64,000 nucleotides of DNA from Lonicera japonica (lineage: Eukaryota; Streptophyta; Magnoliopsida; Dipsacales; Caprifoliaceae), in assembly GCA_021464415.1 (NCBI GenBank), contig CM038467.1, positions 23,406,011 through 23,470,010 of the forward strand, read 5' to 3'. Positions 39,099 to 51,475 of the stretch are shown one piece after another. The notes beneath the pieces were generated by a model that was not told the DNA's origin, made no database searches, and worked only from the letters and a program-made list of their open reading frames with translations. The position numbers and the translations under genes are program-made. Every line of letters begins with the position of its first letter. Position 1 is the stretch's first letter.

Positions 39099-39294
39099 TT
39101 TTTTTTTTTTTTGGTTCTTCACGGGGTGTCCGGGCCAGCTTTCGCTCACCTCGATTAATCCCCACTCGCGGTTCGTGGCTGCCGCTGGCCAAGCATTATT
39201 TTGACAACGCAACGCCAGGGTTCGACCTTCGGAGCTCTAAGTCGACCCAAGATTGTCCCAGTGGCAGCCTTATACCACTGGGCCAAGAGGCTTG
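39099..39294 (-). mobile_element. tRNA-derived SINE with perfect target duplication
   Basis: About 196 bp, inserted on the minus strand, with a poly-T (poly-A tail) at 39099-39113. On the complementary strand it starts AACCAAGCCTCTTGGCCCAG, has an A box TGGCCCAGTGG and a B box GGTCGAACCC, and ends GGCCCGGACACCCCGTGAAG before the tail. Nineteen bases (TTTACGTAAACTTCTTAT preceded by G) are duplicated exactly at 39080-39098 and 39295-39313. A shorter copy is at 20658-20796. The exact duplication suggests a recent insertion. Confidence 0.92.
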
Positions 39295-40084
39295 GTTTAC
39301 GTAAACTTCTTATCAAAAATATATACTTGCTCAAAAGTTGTATGTTCAAGTCTAACTGTTATCATATTTGTCTTCTCTCCATCCTTTTTTTCATCAAATT
39401 TCATTTAATGATGTTTAATGGAGACTTAAACGAATAAAAAAATTACATGAAATTTAGTAGAGATGATTTCTATAATAAATAAATCGTAGATCATCTTTTA
39501 AAATTTTAATGGTCGAAAAGAAACATATTAATCAAAATTTTATCACACTTACTTAAGGTTTGCAATATTAATAAAATTTTGTAAAGGTAATCTACTCATT
39601 ATAGAAATTATTTCTATCAAATTTTATATAAAAAATTCATTCGTTTAAGCTTCGAATTAAATAGTATTAAATAAAATTAAATGAAAAAAGTAATAAAAAA
39701 GAACCAAGTTTACTACTATCAATTCTTTTAAATGCACGATTCGTAAAATCCATTGTAAATTCTTGTCAAAATTTATTTGCGCAGTGAAAAACCACCCTCT
39801 ATCTAAACTTTCATCGACCCAAAAAATTCTAAAATATCTAATCATGTACATTTAAGCGCAAAAATTACACTAAAGTCCAATGATTGGGGATTTGAGAGCG
39901 CCACGCGTCTATCTATGTAGCTGAAATTTCTCTGCTCCATTTTCCACAATCGAAAGTGACCTGTTGTAGACCAAAAAAAAAATAAAAAAAGTGACGTGTT
40001 GTTTACGGAAGTACGTCAACTGTCCTTTTATCCCTCACCCGCATCTTAAAACGATAACATTGGACTAGGGTATAATCGTCATTA

Positions 40085-40479
40085 GGCCATCTTCAATAGT
40101 GTTTTTACACAAGCAAATTTTTACGATAGAAATGAATAATAAAAAAAATCTTCTCCAATGAGCATTTCTATCATAGGTGGAAGTCTAATAGGATTAGGAA
40201 TTTCTATCACCATTTCTACATGTAGAAATGGTGATAGAAATTCTCTATGTGATATGTCAAATTTTTATTAGTTGTTGTTATACCCACTAATTCTCTCTCT
40301 TAATTAAATAGGGGCCAAAGTAAGGAAGAAATGGAAGAATATAAATCATCATTGGAGACCATTATTTATATCCTTTTCCACCAATGCAAATATATTGCCA
40401 ATAGATATAGAAATATTATAAAATAATATTAACACATAAGATAGAAATGTAAAAATAAAAAACTCCATTGGAGATGGCC
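40085..40479. mobile_element. PIF/Harbinger-like MITE, copy 2
   Basis: 395 bp flanked by TTA (40082-40084 and 40480-40482). Ends are GGCCATCTTCAATAGTG and, complementary strand, GGCCATCTCCAATGG. Inside, a short inverted pair (CACCATTTCTACATG and TAGAAATGGTG) is present. Same family as 26396-26796. Confidence 0.85.
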
Positions 40480-41159
40480 TTAGCCTCTATGTCCCTTTTG
40501 TCAAAAAGTATTTTATTGCCATGTCCAAAATAATAACACTACTTTTAAAATGTAGTTTCACCCCACTGTATATATATGTATCGTAGTAATTTTATATATC
40601 ATATTTAAATATATTTTAACAGTGTTTTTAATCATCATTTATGTCGAAATTAATGATCGTCTATCTAAAATTAATGTCCAAAGTAGTTAGGGTATTTTTG
40701 GTAAATTAAAATATGAATTCTTAATAGTATACAATTTAGATTTTAATGAAAAAGAACTTAAATATTTAACAAATAAAATTGTGATTATCACTGTAAATTA
40801 ATACTCTAAAATTTCAAAATAAATCACAAAAACATTTTTAAGTTTCAGATTTTATACATGTAATACCAAAACAAAACCAATTTTTGTTTGTTATTTTTAG
40901 TTTCGGTAAATCGGTTTTCAGTATATAAACATGTCTTGGCAAAACTATTTTTTCTTAAATTAATTCGATCGATTCGGTAAAATTTGTACCGAATGACACC
41001 CTAATTATCTCCTTAGAACCAAATTTTTGGCTCCTGTTGAAGTTAATTAAGTTTTTAGTTTTATGCATCATAATTCTGTACCATTAAATTACATAAACTT
41101 AGAATTTTCAAAATTGTACTGTTTATATAGAGGAAAAAACAAACATTTTGTTACAGCCC

Positions 41160-41999
41160 AATAATTAGTTCTTTATTTCTCTATCACCACCCTGTTTGTC
41201 TATCTCTACAAGTTTGTTTGGTGAATTACGATGTCTTGAATCAATGGATTCTCAGAAATCCAATAACCATGGTTGAAGCTTCAACAAACGTCACGGTATT
41301 TACTTTCTTTATTTTACTTTTAATTCAGTTGTGCCGATTCTCTGCATATATCGTTCTTCATATAATTCACTGCTGCTAACTTTTCTTTGTTTATTTTTTG
41401 GATTTCACCAAGTAATTTGATACGCTTCAATGATATTTTTATCTGAAATTTGCTCGATTGTATCAACTGCAATAATTGTGATGGTCATAGCTAGGTATTT
41501 ATATCTCACTACCACAACAACTATTAATATATTAAAAAATAGTAGGATGCGACCCCTGTAGTTAAACAATTTTTTTGATGCGGTATTTGTTCTTTTTTTA
41601 TTGTGAAGCTTGTGGTCTCTTATTTTTTAAAGGATAAATCTCTCAAGTTCGGTGTATATAATTTCCCACTCAAAGGTACTTCACTGTTAAACCGAAATTT
41701 CTCAATCATAGATATCCGAGTACTCGTTTTTATTAGAGGCAAATATTGTATCAGAGGGACGGTAAACTTTTTTAAAAAAAAAAAAAATTAATGAGCTGCA
41801 TCAAAAAAAATTTCCTTTGACAGGGTCTGGATGCTAAAAGACTTTAATATATTAAGATTGTGAATTTTGGGTCCTTTTGTTTGAAAAAACTAAATCCATA
41901 GAGTTATAAATATAAGAGGTCTTTCGGCGTTTAAGTATATTATATTCTCGGTAAGGTTAGTAATTTTTGGTAATGATATTTAGCCTTTTACTGAGTTCA

Positions 42000-42034
<35 letters not shown>

Positions 42035-43585
42035 TTGTAAATTTTACGGAATATTAAAAAATAAGGCTTGTTTGAATTTTTTTTTGTAAAAGAATCAAGG
42101 AATAATATTTTTGTAAATTAAGAGCTTATATGTGACCAAATTCCAAAAGGAGTGCAAAGTTAACTTTACATTAGATTTTTAATTTTTTTTTTTTTTATGA
42201 AATCATGCAAAATTAAGTTTGCACTACGTGTTTTTAGTATATTATTATCAATAAGTGTTTAATTGTCGGCGCTTTAGAATAATTTTAACAAATTACATAT
42301 TCAAAACCTATTTATTAATAAAATGGACATAATAAATTTTTTGGATTTATGCAAGGTTAAGTTTGCACTCATTCTTTTTTAAAACATTACTATGTATTTG
42401 TATTTATTTGACGTGCGTGTTTTAAAGTTTTATGAATGAAACATAAGAATATACTTGTTTGTGCTTGTGCAAGAAGTCGAATAGAGTAGTAATTGTTTTC
42501 CTTAAATTCTTATATCCAACCAAACAGGCATGGAAACAAATTATTCGCATGACCTACCTGCTGTGAAAACAATTTTTGCCTTGGTATATACTTTTTTCAT
42601 CTCAAGTTCTGATTTAGGCCGAGTATAGACTAGTAAAGGTCTTTTCCCAATTGTTTAAGGATATGAAAACTTGCACTACCTTTTGTTGGACGCGAAAGGT
42701 TAACCAGTGGAATGAGTTGACCTAGTGATTATCTTTTATATATTTTTAACTTGTTCCCATTGTATGATTAATAATATGGATTATTCATTCATCAATAAAG
42801 ATATCATGTAGTTAACACATTTAATAAGTTCAGCTATGTTTTGCAATGTCCTTTAAATACCTTGCCATGCTTTGAAACTTTCCTCAAAAGTTTACTTTTG
42901 GGACCACCTTAGAGGTATTAGCGTCCAACTTGAACAGTTTATTCTAGTTTTTTCTTGAGCCGTCATTCGTATTTATATGCAACTCTATTTGCAAATGTCT
43001 AATTTATGTCCATTCAGATGAATTGAACCTATGTGCTAATTTATTGTAATATAACAGGTACTCTTTGTCTTATGCTGCCTCTAAAGTTTCCCATTGTTCA
43101 TTTTGTTAAGAACTATTCATGAATTGAAGCAAACTACTTCAATTTATTTGTCTTGATTTTGATTCAAATCTTTTTTTTTTTGTAACCATTCGTGTTCTTG
43201 ATTTCATTTTATGGTGCCCATTTCTTTCTTTTATCAGGTGAATGAAGCTCGAGGATTTCTCATCAAGGAGCATTAGTCGCTCCACTCATCTCTGCCTGTC
43301 AATCTTGATTGATTTCATCATGGGTTTCTATCCAAGAAACGTAATCAGATATATTCATATGTTTTAGTACTACTGGAATAAGTTCTGGTGATAGATGATC
43401 GATAAAGATGGACCAGTCAGACACATCAGGCTTTGTGAGCAGACGATTTGGCGTGCTAGAATTTCTTCTTGTCCTTTATATTTTGGTTTATAGATCATTC
43501 TAGTCGCAAGTATAACATTATTCTGCCAATTACTCCCCTTCTTCCTCTACAATATAGTATTATAGTCAACACTTCTGCCTCAAAG
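41160..43585 (+). promoter_or_regulatory. Probable 5' leader and leader intron of the WRKY19-like gene
   Basis: A plausible leader exon ends at about 41295 (ACGTCACG before GTATTT). A good acceptor (TTTTATCAG) at 43229-43237 begins a second leader exon running to the start codon at 43586. The 1.9-kb intron between them contains a TC microsatellite (42001-42035) and no coding sequence. Long leader introns are common in plant regulatory genes. The borders are inferred, not proven; transcript reads would settle them. Confidence 0.4.
42001..42035. repeat. (TC)n microsatellite
   Basis: A 35-bp TC repeat with one TTT interruption, inside the probable leader intron of the WRKY19-like gene. Confidence 0.9.
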
Positions 43586-45355
43586 ATGGATCACAAAAAT
43601 AATACCTCATTGTTCCCTAGTAATCATGAGCTGACAAAAAATAATAACTTCGGCGATACCACTTTAAGCTTGGATTGCTTCAGTCATGGAAAAAGCAAAG
43701 ACGCTGATGATGGTTGTGGATTGGTACTCGGGTTGCGCCCCACACCAAGTATATACTCTAGCAATTACTACCCGAGAGAGGGTAACAAAAGCAAAGAACC
43801 AGCCACCATATTGCATCAGCCATTATCACCCGAGGGTGATTCCGTCTTAAAACTTGGCCTTTTTGGGGGGAATGAGGAGCTATCTGGTATGCTCGGGTAT
43901 TCCGTTTCAGCACCAAGTAATCCTAGTGATCTTAATCAGCTTTTGATCCCTGTTCTTGATGAGGTTTCAACCTCGGCCAAGAAATTTGGTGGCTATATGC
44001 CTTCGCTGCTTCTTGCTCCAACAATGGATAGAAGCAAAATTATGGACCGGGGCACAAAATCTTGTTCCCTTCTTTCTCAGTTGAGCTCTGAACCTTCTAC
44101 TTTCTCGGATTACTCAATGGGAAATTCTTCGGAGCTTGCAACCAACCCTAGGAAATGCAAATTTGTGGGTTGTACAAAAAGAGCACGAGGGACAACTGGA
44201 CTTTGTATAGGCCATGGGGGAGGACAGAGATGCCAAAAGCCGGGTTGTAACAAAGGGTCCGAGAGCCGAACCACCTACTGTAAAGCCCACGGTGGAGGTA
44301 GGAGGTGCCAGCATTTGGGTTGCACCAAAAGTGCCGATGGAAGAACCGACTACTGTATCGCACACGGCGGTGGGAGGCGGTGCACCTACGTGGTTGGTGG
44401 CTGTACCAAGGCAGCTCGGGGCAAGTCGGGACTTTGCATCCGGCACGGAGGCGGCAAGAGGTGCAGGGTGGAAGGCTGCAACCGTAGCGCCGAGGGTCAG
44501 GTCAGGTTGTGCATCTCCCACGGTGGTGGCCGCCGTTGCCAATTCCCCAGCTGCAATAAGGGAGCTCAGGGCAGCACTATGTACTGCAAGGCACACGGTG
44601 GTGGCAAGCGGTGCGTTTTTGCCGGTTGCACAAGAGGGGCCGAGGGGAGGACGCTGCTTTGCAAGCGGCATGGTGGCGGTAAACGGTGTTCATTTAGCGG
44701 TGGCGGGATCTGCCCAAGAAGTGTGCACGGTGGCACTGAATTTTGCGTCTCCCACGGTGGTGGCAAGCGGTGTGCTGTGCCCAGCTGCACGAAGAGCGCT
44801 CGTGGGCGAACTGATTGCTGTGTGAGGCACGGAGGAGGGAAGCGTTGCAAGTATGAAAACTGTGGGAAGAGTGCTCAAGGCAGCACAGACTTCTGCAAGG
44901 CCCACGGCGGCGGAAAAAGGTGCAACTGGGTAGGGGAAAGGAAGTGTGAGAAATTCGCCAGGGGAAAGAGCGGGTTATGCGTGTCCCACAGCAGCATGGT
45001 GCAGGACCATGATTCGAACAAGAAGTGTATGATTGGACCGAGACTCTTCCACGGCCTAGTTCCTGCAGCTGAGAAGACTTATTCATCTTCGGGACCAAGT
45101 GCTGTTTTGTATTCCGTTGATCCGACAGAGGAGACTGCTAAAAGAGGGCTTCTTATACCTAACGAGGTGTTGGTTCCTTTTGCGATGAAGGCCTCATCTT
45201 CTCATACAAGAATGCTAAGTTCCGAGAAGAAAGACGAAAGAAGTGGGGGTGAGAGAAAGAGCTTTGACTTCACAGTACCGGAGGGAAGAGTACATGGTGG
45301 GGGGCTAATGTCATTGTTGGGAGGGAATTTGAATAATGCCATTGATGGGATTTGA
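43586..45355 (+). CDS. WRKY19-like Cys/His-repeat protein without a WRKY domain
   Basis: An intronless frame of 589 aa. From about residue 190 to 470 it carries 11 tandem modules of about 25 residues, each roughly RCxxxGCxKxAxGxTxxCxxHGGG, with alternating CKAHGGG, CISHGGG and CVRHGGG ends. This is the repeat found at the N-terminus of Arabidopsis WRKY19 and in related proteins often labelled 'probable WRKY19', but no WRKYGQK is present here. Before the repeats are two LxLxL strings (LVLGL near residue 46 and LKLGL near residue 89), which match the EAR repression motif. The C-terminus ends HGGGLMSLLGGNL. Nuclear regulation is inferred, not shown. I chose the ATG at 43586 because MDHKN begins the soluble protein; an in-frame ATG at 43469 would add a 39-residue hydrophobic stretch that looks like leader. 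Confidence 0.85.
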   Translation: MDHKNNTSLFPSNHELTKNNNFGDTTLSLDCFSHGKSKDADDGCGLVLGLRPTPSIYSSNYYPREGNKSKEPATILHQPLSPEGDSVLKLGLFGGNEELSGMLGYSVSAPSNPSDLNQLLIPVLDEVSTSAKKFGGYMPSLLLAPTMDRSKIMDRGTKSCSLLSQLSSEPSTFSDYSMGNSSELATNPRKCKFVGCTKRARGTTGLCIGHGGGQRCQKPGCNKGSESRTTYCKAHGGGRRCQHLGCTKSADGRTDYCIAHGGGRRCTYVVGGCTKAARGKSGLCIRHGGGKRCRVEGCNRSAEGQVRLCISHGGGRRCQFPSCNKGAQGSTMYCKAHGGGKRCVFAGCTRGAEGRTLLCKRHGGGKRCSFSGGGICPRSVHGGTEFCVSHGGGKRCAVPSCTKSARGRTDCCVRHGGGKRCKYENCGKSAQGSTDFCKAHGGGKRCNWVGERKCEKFARGKSGLCVSHSSMVQDHDSNKKCMIGPRLFHGLVPAAEKTYSSSGPSAVLYSVDPTEETAKRGLLIPNEVLVPFAMKASSSHTRMLSSEKKDERSGGERKSFDFTVPEGRVHGGGLMSLLGGNLNNAIDGI

Positions 45356-45793
45356 AGTTGCTCGGTGATATATAGTGCGTATATATGGGTGGGATTATAT
45401 GTGGGTATTTATTAGTTTTCCAATCATGGGGGTTGTCTATATATAAAAGGTTTTAGTTTTCTTTGTTCAATGAATCAATAGTAAATCTTGTATAAGAATT
45501 TGCTCTGTAGCAGACTCGCAGTTCAAGAGCATCTCTAGACGTATTGCCCAGTTGTAAGATTAATTTTGCAAGCTATTTGTTGGAAAAAGCTCCGAATGTG
45601 TTGATCTCTATATCGAATGTACTTGACGTTTCCCTCTTGCTCTGTTGTCTCGTATTTTAAGCATGCAATGTTAAGAGGGTAATAATTAGAATACCTTGGC
45701 AATTACCTACAGTAATGATTTGTTAGTTGATTCCACTTGAAAAAATTCTTGACTATGCCGGCTGCAATTAACATTTTAAATAAATATTTTAAT
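45356..45793. other. 3' flank of the WRKY19-like gene
   Basis: The 3' untranslated region probably ends near 45480-45520 (TTCAATGAATCAATAG precedes a likely cleavage region). The rest is AT-rich spacer up to the Mutator-like element. No gene seen. Confidence 0.5.
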
Positions 45794-46303
45794 GAGAAAA
45801 TGGGTCATAAGACCTCACTCTATAACATTTTATCATTAAAAAGACAGATTCATATCTAATAAAAATGAAAAGGACTAATTTCATTATCTAATTATAAATT
45901 AAGGACACTTTTAATAATATCATTTTATATTAAGGATTATAAAAAATATTAATGGACAAAAATGCCCCTGACAAAACCCCCGCTAAACCTTCGGTCTCCC
46001 AGCACGATCCTCCCCTCTATCTTATTTAACTTCCACGATCAAAATTTCTTCTCTATATAGACGATCAAAGTTTTCTCTCTCTATATTTTCTTTGCACATT
46101 CGTTTTTCGTTGTTGTTCGTGTATTCCGTCGCTTCAGTTTTTAGTTAAGGTACTCGTTTATTCTTTTGTTAATCGATTTATGAGTTTTGTGTTGATTTTG
46201 TATTTAGGTTTTGTGTTGATTTTGAAGTTGAAAACACATTTATGAGTTCTGTGTTCATTTTCACAACATTTTAGTTGTGTATCATTTTATCTGTAGCAAT
46301 GGA

Positions 46304-47062
46304 TGGGTGCTAAATGGATTTAGCACCCTCTGTGAGCATTTATTTGTTACCATTGAACTTATGGACAATTGATGCTAAATGTATTTTGGAATTTTTTTTG
46401 TTATTAGTTTTGTTCATCTTTTCAAATTTGTACGTAGATTTTGTGGAACATTTTTGTTTTTGTAGCATTTTATGTGGAGGAATGGATGGGTGCTAAATTC
46501 ATTTAGCACTCCGTGTCATTAACTCACAGGAGGTGCTAAATGCATTTAGCACCCCTGTCATCAACTCACAGGAGGTGCTAAATGCATTTAGCACCCCCTG
46601 TCAGCAAAAGTTGAAGGCAAAGCATGAGGTGCTAAATTCATTTAGCACCCTCTGTGAGCAAAGTTGAAAGCACCCCTGTCATTAACTCACAGGAGGTGCT
46701 AAATGCATTTAGCACCCCCTGTCAGCAAAAGTTGAAGGCAAAGCATGAGGTGCTAAATTCATTTAACACCCTGCATTTGAGCAAGCAAAGTTGATATCAA
46801 AGCAGGAGGTGCTAAATGCATTTAGCACCCCCTATCAGCAAAAGTTGAAGGCAAAGCATGAGGTGCTAAATTCATTTAGCACCCCTGTGAGCAAAGTTGA
46901 AAGCACCCCTGTCATTAACTCACAGGAGGTGCTAAATGCATTTAGCACCCCCTGTCAGCAAAAGTTGAAGGCAAAGCATGAGGTGCTAAATTCATTTAGC
47001 ACCCTGCATTTGAGCAAGCAAAGTTGATATCAAAGCAGGAGGTGCTAAATGCATTTAGCACC
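46304..47062. repeat. Palindrome array 1 (leader of the protease gene)
   Basis: Twelve copies of the palindrome with arm GGTGCTAAATG (or GGTGCTAAATT on one side), spaced about 42-160 bp, before the first protease exon. Copies with centre TGCA alternate with copies with centre TTCA, giving a higher-order unit of about 115 bp. The spacer text is CCCTGTCAGCAAAAGTTGAA then GGCAAAGCATGA. Reading through part of it gives an ORF (46791-47027) with repeated EVLNAFSTP, a by-product of the repeat. Confidence 0.95.
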
Positions 47063-48164
47063 CCCATTTGAGCAAAGTTGACAGCAAAACAGATTTAGGA
47101 CATTGATGTGTATTATTGTAAGTTTGCTAACTAGATATATGTGTATATTTGTTTTTATAATGCCACTAGATAATAGTGGTAATGAAGGTTTATATCAATT
47201 GTGTTAAAGGGACAATGAATACGACTACTTCCGGAAGAGTTTCTGAGAAAAATGGCGTTTTTTCAAAGAGGAAAATGAAGGATAATGTATCTAGAAGTAA
47301 CAAGAAACAAAGTAAAGCTGTGAAGAAAGTTGGAAAGAAATCAGGGGGTGTTGGTAAATCTGCAGTTAAAGAAGTGTCTAGACCAACTGTGTTTAGATGC
47401 AACCTTGCAGTAGTTGTTGAGGAAATTAATAGTTTGAAGGGTCATGGGGAGATTAAAAATGGTCATATTGAAGCTATGATGAAGACGCCATTTGGTTCTA
47501 TATTTAAGGCAATTTTTGATGATAAAATCATTCCAGATCATATCGGAATGATTGGTCAAGTAGGCAAGAAAATTATTTCTGCCTATTCGGAGAAGCATTC
47601 TGCTTTTTTGATTGCCAGGGAGGAAGTTAAGTTGACTCCCGATGATGTTTCCGTTACTTTTGGACTGCCAAAGCATGGCAGTAAGATTATCCCACGTTCG
47701 TCTGAATCCGTGTGTGGTTCAGAATTTATGCAGAGGCGATTCAAATGAGAGTCGTCGTTGAAAGTTTCCAGTGTTCTATCTGCTGTACGGAGCACTGTTT
47801 TGGAAGACGGCGCCGAGGAGGATTTTGCACGGTGCCTTATACTCTACTTGTTAGCAACTGTTTTTTTTGCTAACTCAAATAGGGCACTTGCTTTAAGTTT
47901 TGTTCCCTGTGTTGAAGATTTGAATAAGGTAGCTGATTTCCAGTGGGCTACCATTATACATGATCATTTGATGAAAATGGTCAAGAAAAATTACAAAGAT
48001 CCCATCCGGACTCTCGGGTGTGTTATTCAATTGCTTGTAAGTTCCTTAAATTTTATTTCTTGTTTTTAATTATATTTTTATAAATTAATGTTTGTGATTA
48101 ATTATTCAATGTTTGTGATATAGTTGCACCTGATGAAATTGACATATTATAACTTCTCCAAGTA

Positions 48165-48606
48165 ATGGTGCTAAATGCATTTAGCACCTCCTGTTTGTTA
48201 TGATATGTGCTCACATTGGGTGCTAAATGCATTTAGCACCTCCTATTTTGTTGTGATGTTTGTTCACATGGGGTGCTAAATGCATTTAGCACATTTTTTT
48301 GTCAAATGTCCTGGCAGGGGGTGCTAAATGCATTTAGCACCCTCTGTTTTGTTGTGATGTGTGCTCACATGGGGTGCTAAATGCATTTAGCACCTCCTTT
48401 TTTTTTGTCAAATGTCCTGGCAGGGGGTGCTAAATGCATTTAGCACCTCCTTTTTTTTGTCAAATGTCCTGGCTGGGGGTGCTAAATGCATTTAGCACCT
48501 CCTGTTATGTTGTGATGTTTGTTCACATGGGGTGCTAAATGCATTTAGCACCTTCTTCTTTTTTTGTCAAATGTCCTGGCAGGGGGTGCTAAATGCATTT
48601 AGCACC
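48165..48606. repeat. Palindrome array 2 (protease intron 1)
   Basis: Nine copies of the 22-bp palindrome at about 52-bp spacing, nearly all exact. Spacers alternate between GTTGTGATGTTTGTTCACAT and TTTGTCAAATGTCCTGGCAG. The text TTGTCAAATGT and GTGATG is the complementary strand of the CATCAC and ACATTTGACAA spacers in the other arrays, so this array appears inverted relative to them. Confidence 0.93.
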
Positions 48607-49970
48607 CTCTGGCATTATTGCAGGACTTGACATTATAGTTTTTAATAGGCAGTGTCATACTTATAAATTAAGTTTTGTTTCATGCATTTAGTACATGATG
48701 CTGTGGGTTTTTATGAGTGTTTTTGTTTTTAAAGTCATTATTTTCTATAATTGCAGTATTGGTTTTGTGAACACTACAATGGTGTTCAACCATATGATGG
48801 GCATATTGATGATACGCCAAGGTTTGTTCGCTAGAATATAAACATCTTGAGGCGTATTCTTTATGAATCGGAGCTTGCAGATTTGGATGCATCAAAGGTA
48901 ATGAAAACAAAATTTTTATATGGTCTTATGATTAATTTTTATCTTTTTTAACATTGTTTTTCTTTTATAATCCAGGTATCCAAAGAAATAGGTAACATTT
49001 CTGCGGAGGAGGAAGTGTTGTTGAGTCCGCATTATGAGGATAAGGCAGGTAAGGACATGAAAGCCATAGAGTGGCACACTTCAGAAGCAGAAGTGGTGAA
49101 GGAAGGTGCTGGGAAAGGTGACAACAAAGGCAATGAAATTAAAGATCTGAAAAAGAGGGTCGCGGAGCTTGAAATGATGCTTAAACTGAGCAAACGCAAA
49201 GATTTTATTGATCCATAGTTTGTTTTTTGTGACAAACCAGAAAAAGACGACCCTGATTCATATGTTGACCTTGTTTGTTCTGGTGTACGGGGAGACTTGC
49301 AATTTGAGACACCATCGAAAGAACAAAATATAAAGAAAGAGGATAAAGGTGAAGAAAAAAAGATGAGATCGATTATAATAAGACTCAAAGCAAAATCGAG
49401 GAAGGTTAAATTGGATAGTAATTATGAATATTACTATTTAAAGAGAAAGAAAGAAAATGAGGATGAGGGAGGAAGGAAAGATGAAGGAAAGAAGAATAAG
49501 AGAAGGAAGACGAAGAAAGGAGGTGAACCAAAGTAGGACTTGTTAGTGGAGAAAGATTCTCCAAAAGATGTTGGTGTTGATGTTGAGAAAGAGACGGTGA
49601 AAAAGAGTCCAGATGTTAAAGGTGAAGAAAAGAAGGAGGGTGACCTCCCAAGTTTTGATTTGAACATTGACTTGAGTCGGGAATCAGCAAAGGAAGATGA
49701 TTCCCTGAAAGAAAATTTTGAAAAGATAGCTGAACAAGATGCTCCCGCAGCAATTGAAAAAGAAGTCATCAATGTTGATGAGTTGCCAATTGTAGATTAT
49801 GAAGTTGCGGGAAATTTTCTACTGCTATCTAAAAGGAAAGATAGATTGGTTTATCTTGATGATAATGAAAGGGAGGTCGTTGAGACGTTTTTCAAGAATG
49901 CAAATAAATCGTATGTATTATTTTTAATTTCATTGTATTTTATTTTCTACTTGTTATAAAAGAAAGAAAG

Positions 49971-50156
49971 TTGGTGCTAAATGCATTTAGCACCCCATGT
50001 CATCACATTTGACAATAAATCAGAAGGTGCTAAATGCATTTAGCACCCCATGTCATCACATTTGACAACAAACCAGAAGGTGCTAAATGCATTTAGCACC
50101 CCATGTCATCACATTTGACAACAATACCAGAAGGTGCTAATAGTATTTAGCACCTC
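49971..50156. repeat. Palindrome array 3 (protease intron 3)
   Basis: Four copies at about 54-bp spacing; the spacer is CCATGTCATCACATTTGACA followed by ACAAACCAGAA. The fourth copy is degenerate (GCTAATAGTATTTAGC). Confidence 0.92.
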
Positions 50157-51064
50157 CTTTTCAGCATTTGCACTGTTGTGCTGAATTTTTTATTTGTACT
50201 TTTAATGGGACAGTACCATGGCTTGGAGAAGCTACAATATGTCAATTTTCATATCGGGCTATCTTCTTCAAGATCTGATGTGCAATCATTTTGTTGATGG
50301 GCAGGTATTGTTATAATAACTTTAAAGTTATGGTTTATAAGGTGATAGAATTGTATAAATCTAAGAGTATTTTTACTAATTGTGCTCTCTATGAATGCAG
50401 ATCATTGATTGGTATGTCAAGTACATATCAAAAGATATGCAACAAAGAGATAGTGTTATTTTTTCTTTTTCTGCTTGGGTAATACTTCTATCTTTTATAT
50501 TATGTAACTTTGAATGGTTTTTTCTGTTGTGTCGGATGCTAAATATATAATTTTTTTTTAATATGCAGCAAGGTGTACGGGATGATATTCCAATCTTTAT
50601 TAAGGATTGTCTTGAGGATGAGATAATTAAAATGCCCGTGGAAACTAAATATCTTATGTTTCCTATGAACCACGGGAGGTCTCTTAGCGACAAAGGTGGT
50701 TATCATTGGACACTTCTTGTTTTCAATCTACCCAGTTTACGCTGGATTCATTACAACACAATGCTGCCAAGAAGAAGAGCAAAACAATTAAAGAAATTGG
50801 AGGACCATTATTACGAGGAGGCCGTACAGATGGTATTTTTTTGAAAACTTTTTCATTACTCTTAGTGTTCACAGTAATGATTCTAATGTTTTGGTTTTTA
50901 TTTGATATGTGTAGAAGAAAGCAGTAATGAAGCGTTTGAAGGATCGGGGTGATTTGAAACTGAAGGACACAAAGGTGATTAGGGCAGAGTGTGTGCAGCA
51001 AGGAGAAGAGTAAGTACTTTCCAGTGTAAAAAAAAACACTTTTTTGTTTTTGTGGTGGACAATT

Positions 51065-51475
51065 GGTGCTAAATCAGTTTAGCACCTTCAAGATATGTAG
51101 TATCAAAGTGTACATGGGTGCTAAATTCATTTAGCACCCCTTGTCATCACATTTTGACAAACAATACCAGGAATGTGCTAAGTGCATTTAGTACCCCCTG
51201 TCATCACATTTTGACAGCTAACCTGAAGGTGCTAAATGCATTTAGCACCTTCCTGTTATCACATTTTGACAAACAATACCTGAAGGTGCTAAATGCATTT
51301 AGCACCCCCTGTCATCACCTTTTGACAAACAATAACAGGGTGCTAAGTGCATTTAGCACCACCTGTCATCACATTTTGACAAACAATACCAGAAGGTGCT
51401 AAGTGCATTTAGCACCCCATGTCATCACATTTTGACAGCAAACCTGAAGGTGCTAAGTGCATTTAGCATCCTTTT
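51065..51475. repeat. Palindrome array 4 (protease intron 7)
   Basis: Eight copies at about 55-bp spacing, several with AAGTGCATTT in place of AAATGCATTT. The spacer is CTGTCATCACATTTTGACAA then ACAATACCAGAA. It separates the exon carrying the oxyanion Gln (ends 51009) from the exon with the catalytic Cys (starts 51554). Confidence 0.92.

Noticed and set aside
44114..44905. Several long ORFs antisense to, or in another frame of, the WRKY19-like gene
   Set aside because: They are shadows of the GC-richer repeat region; their peptides show only the periodicity of the true frame.
43586..45355. WRKY transcription factor
   Set aside because: No WRKYGQK or WRKY zinc-finger pattern was found; only the WRKY19-type Cys/His repeats are present.
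46791..47027. 78-codon ORF with repeated EVLNAFSTP; a similar one at 51118-51402
   Set aside because: Produced by reading through the palindrome arrays; no start context, no splice support, and located in leader or intron.
48165..48606. Regularly spaced palindromic repeats resembling a CRISPR array
   Set aside because: The sequence is plant nuclear DNA, the spacers are related copies rather than unique, and there are no cas genes. It is a satellite-like array inside a Mutator-like element.
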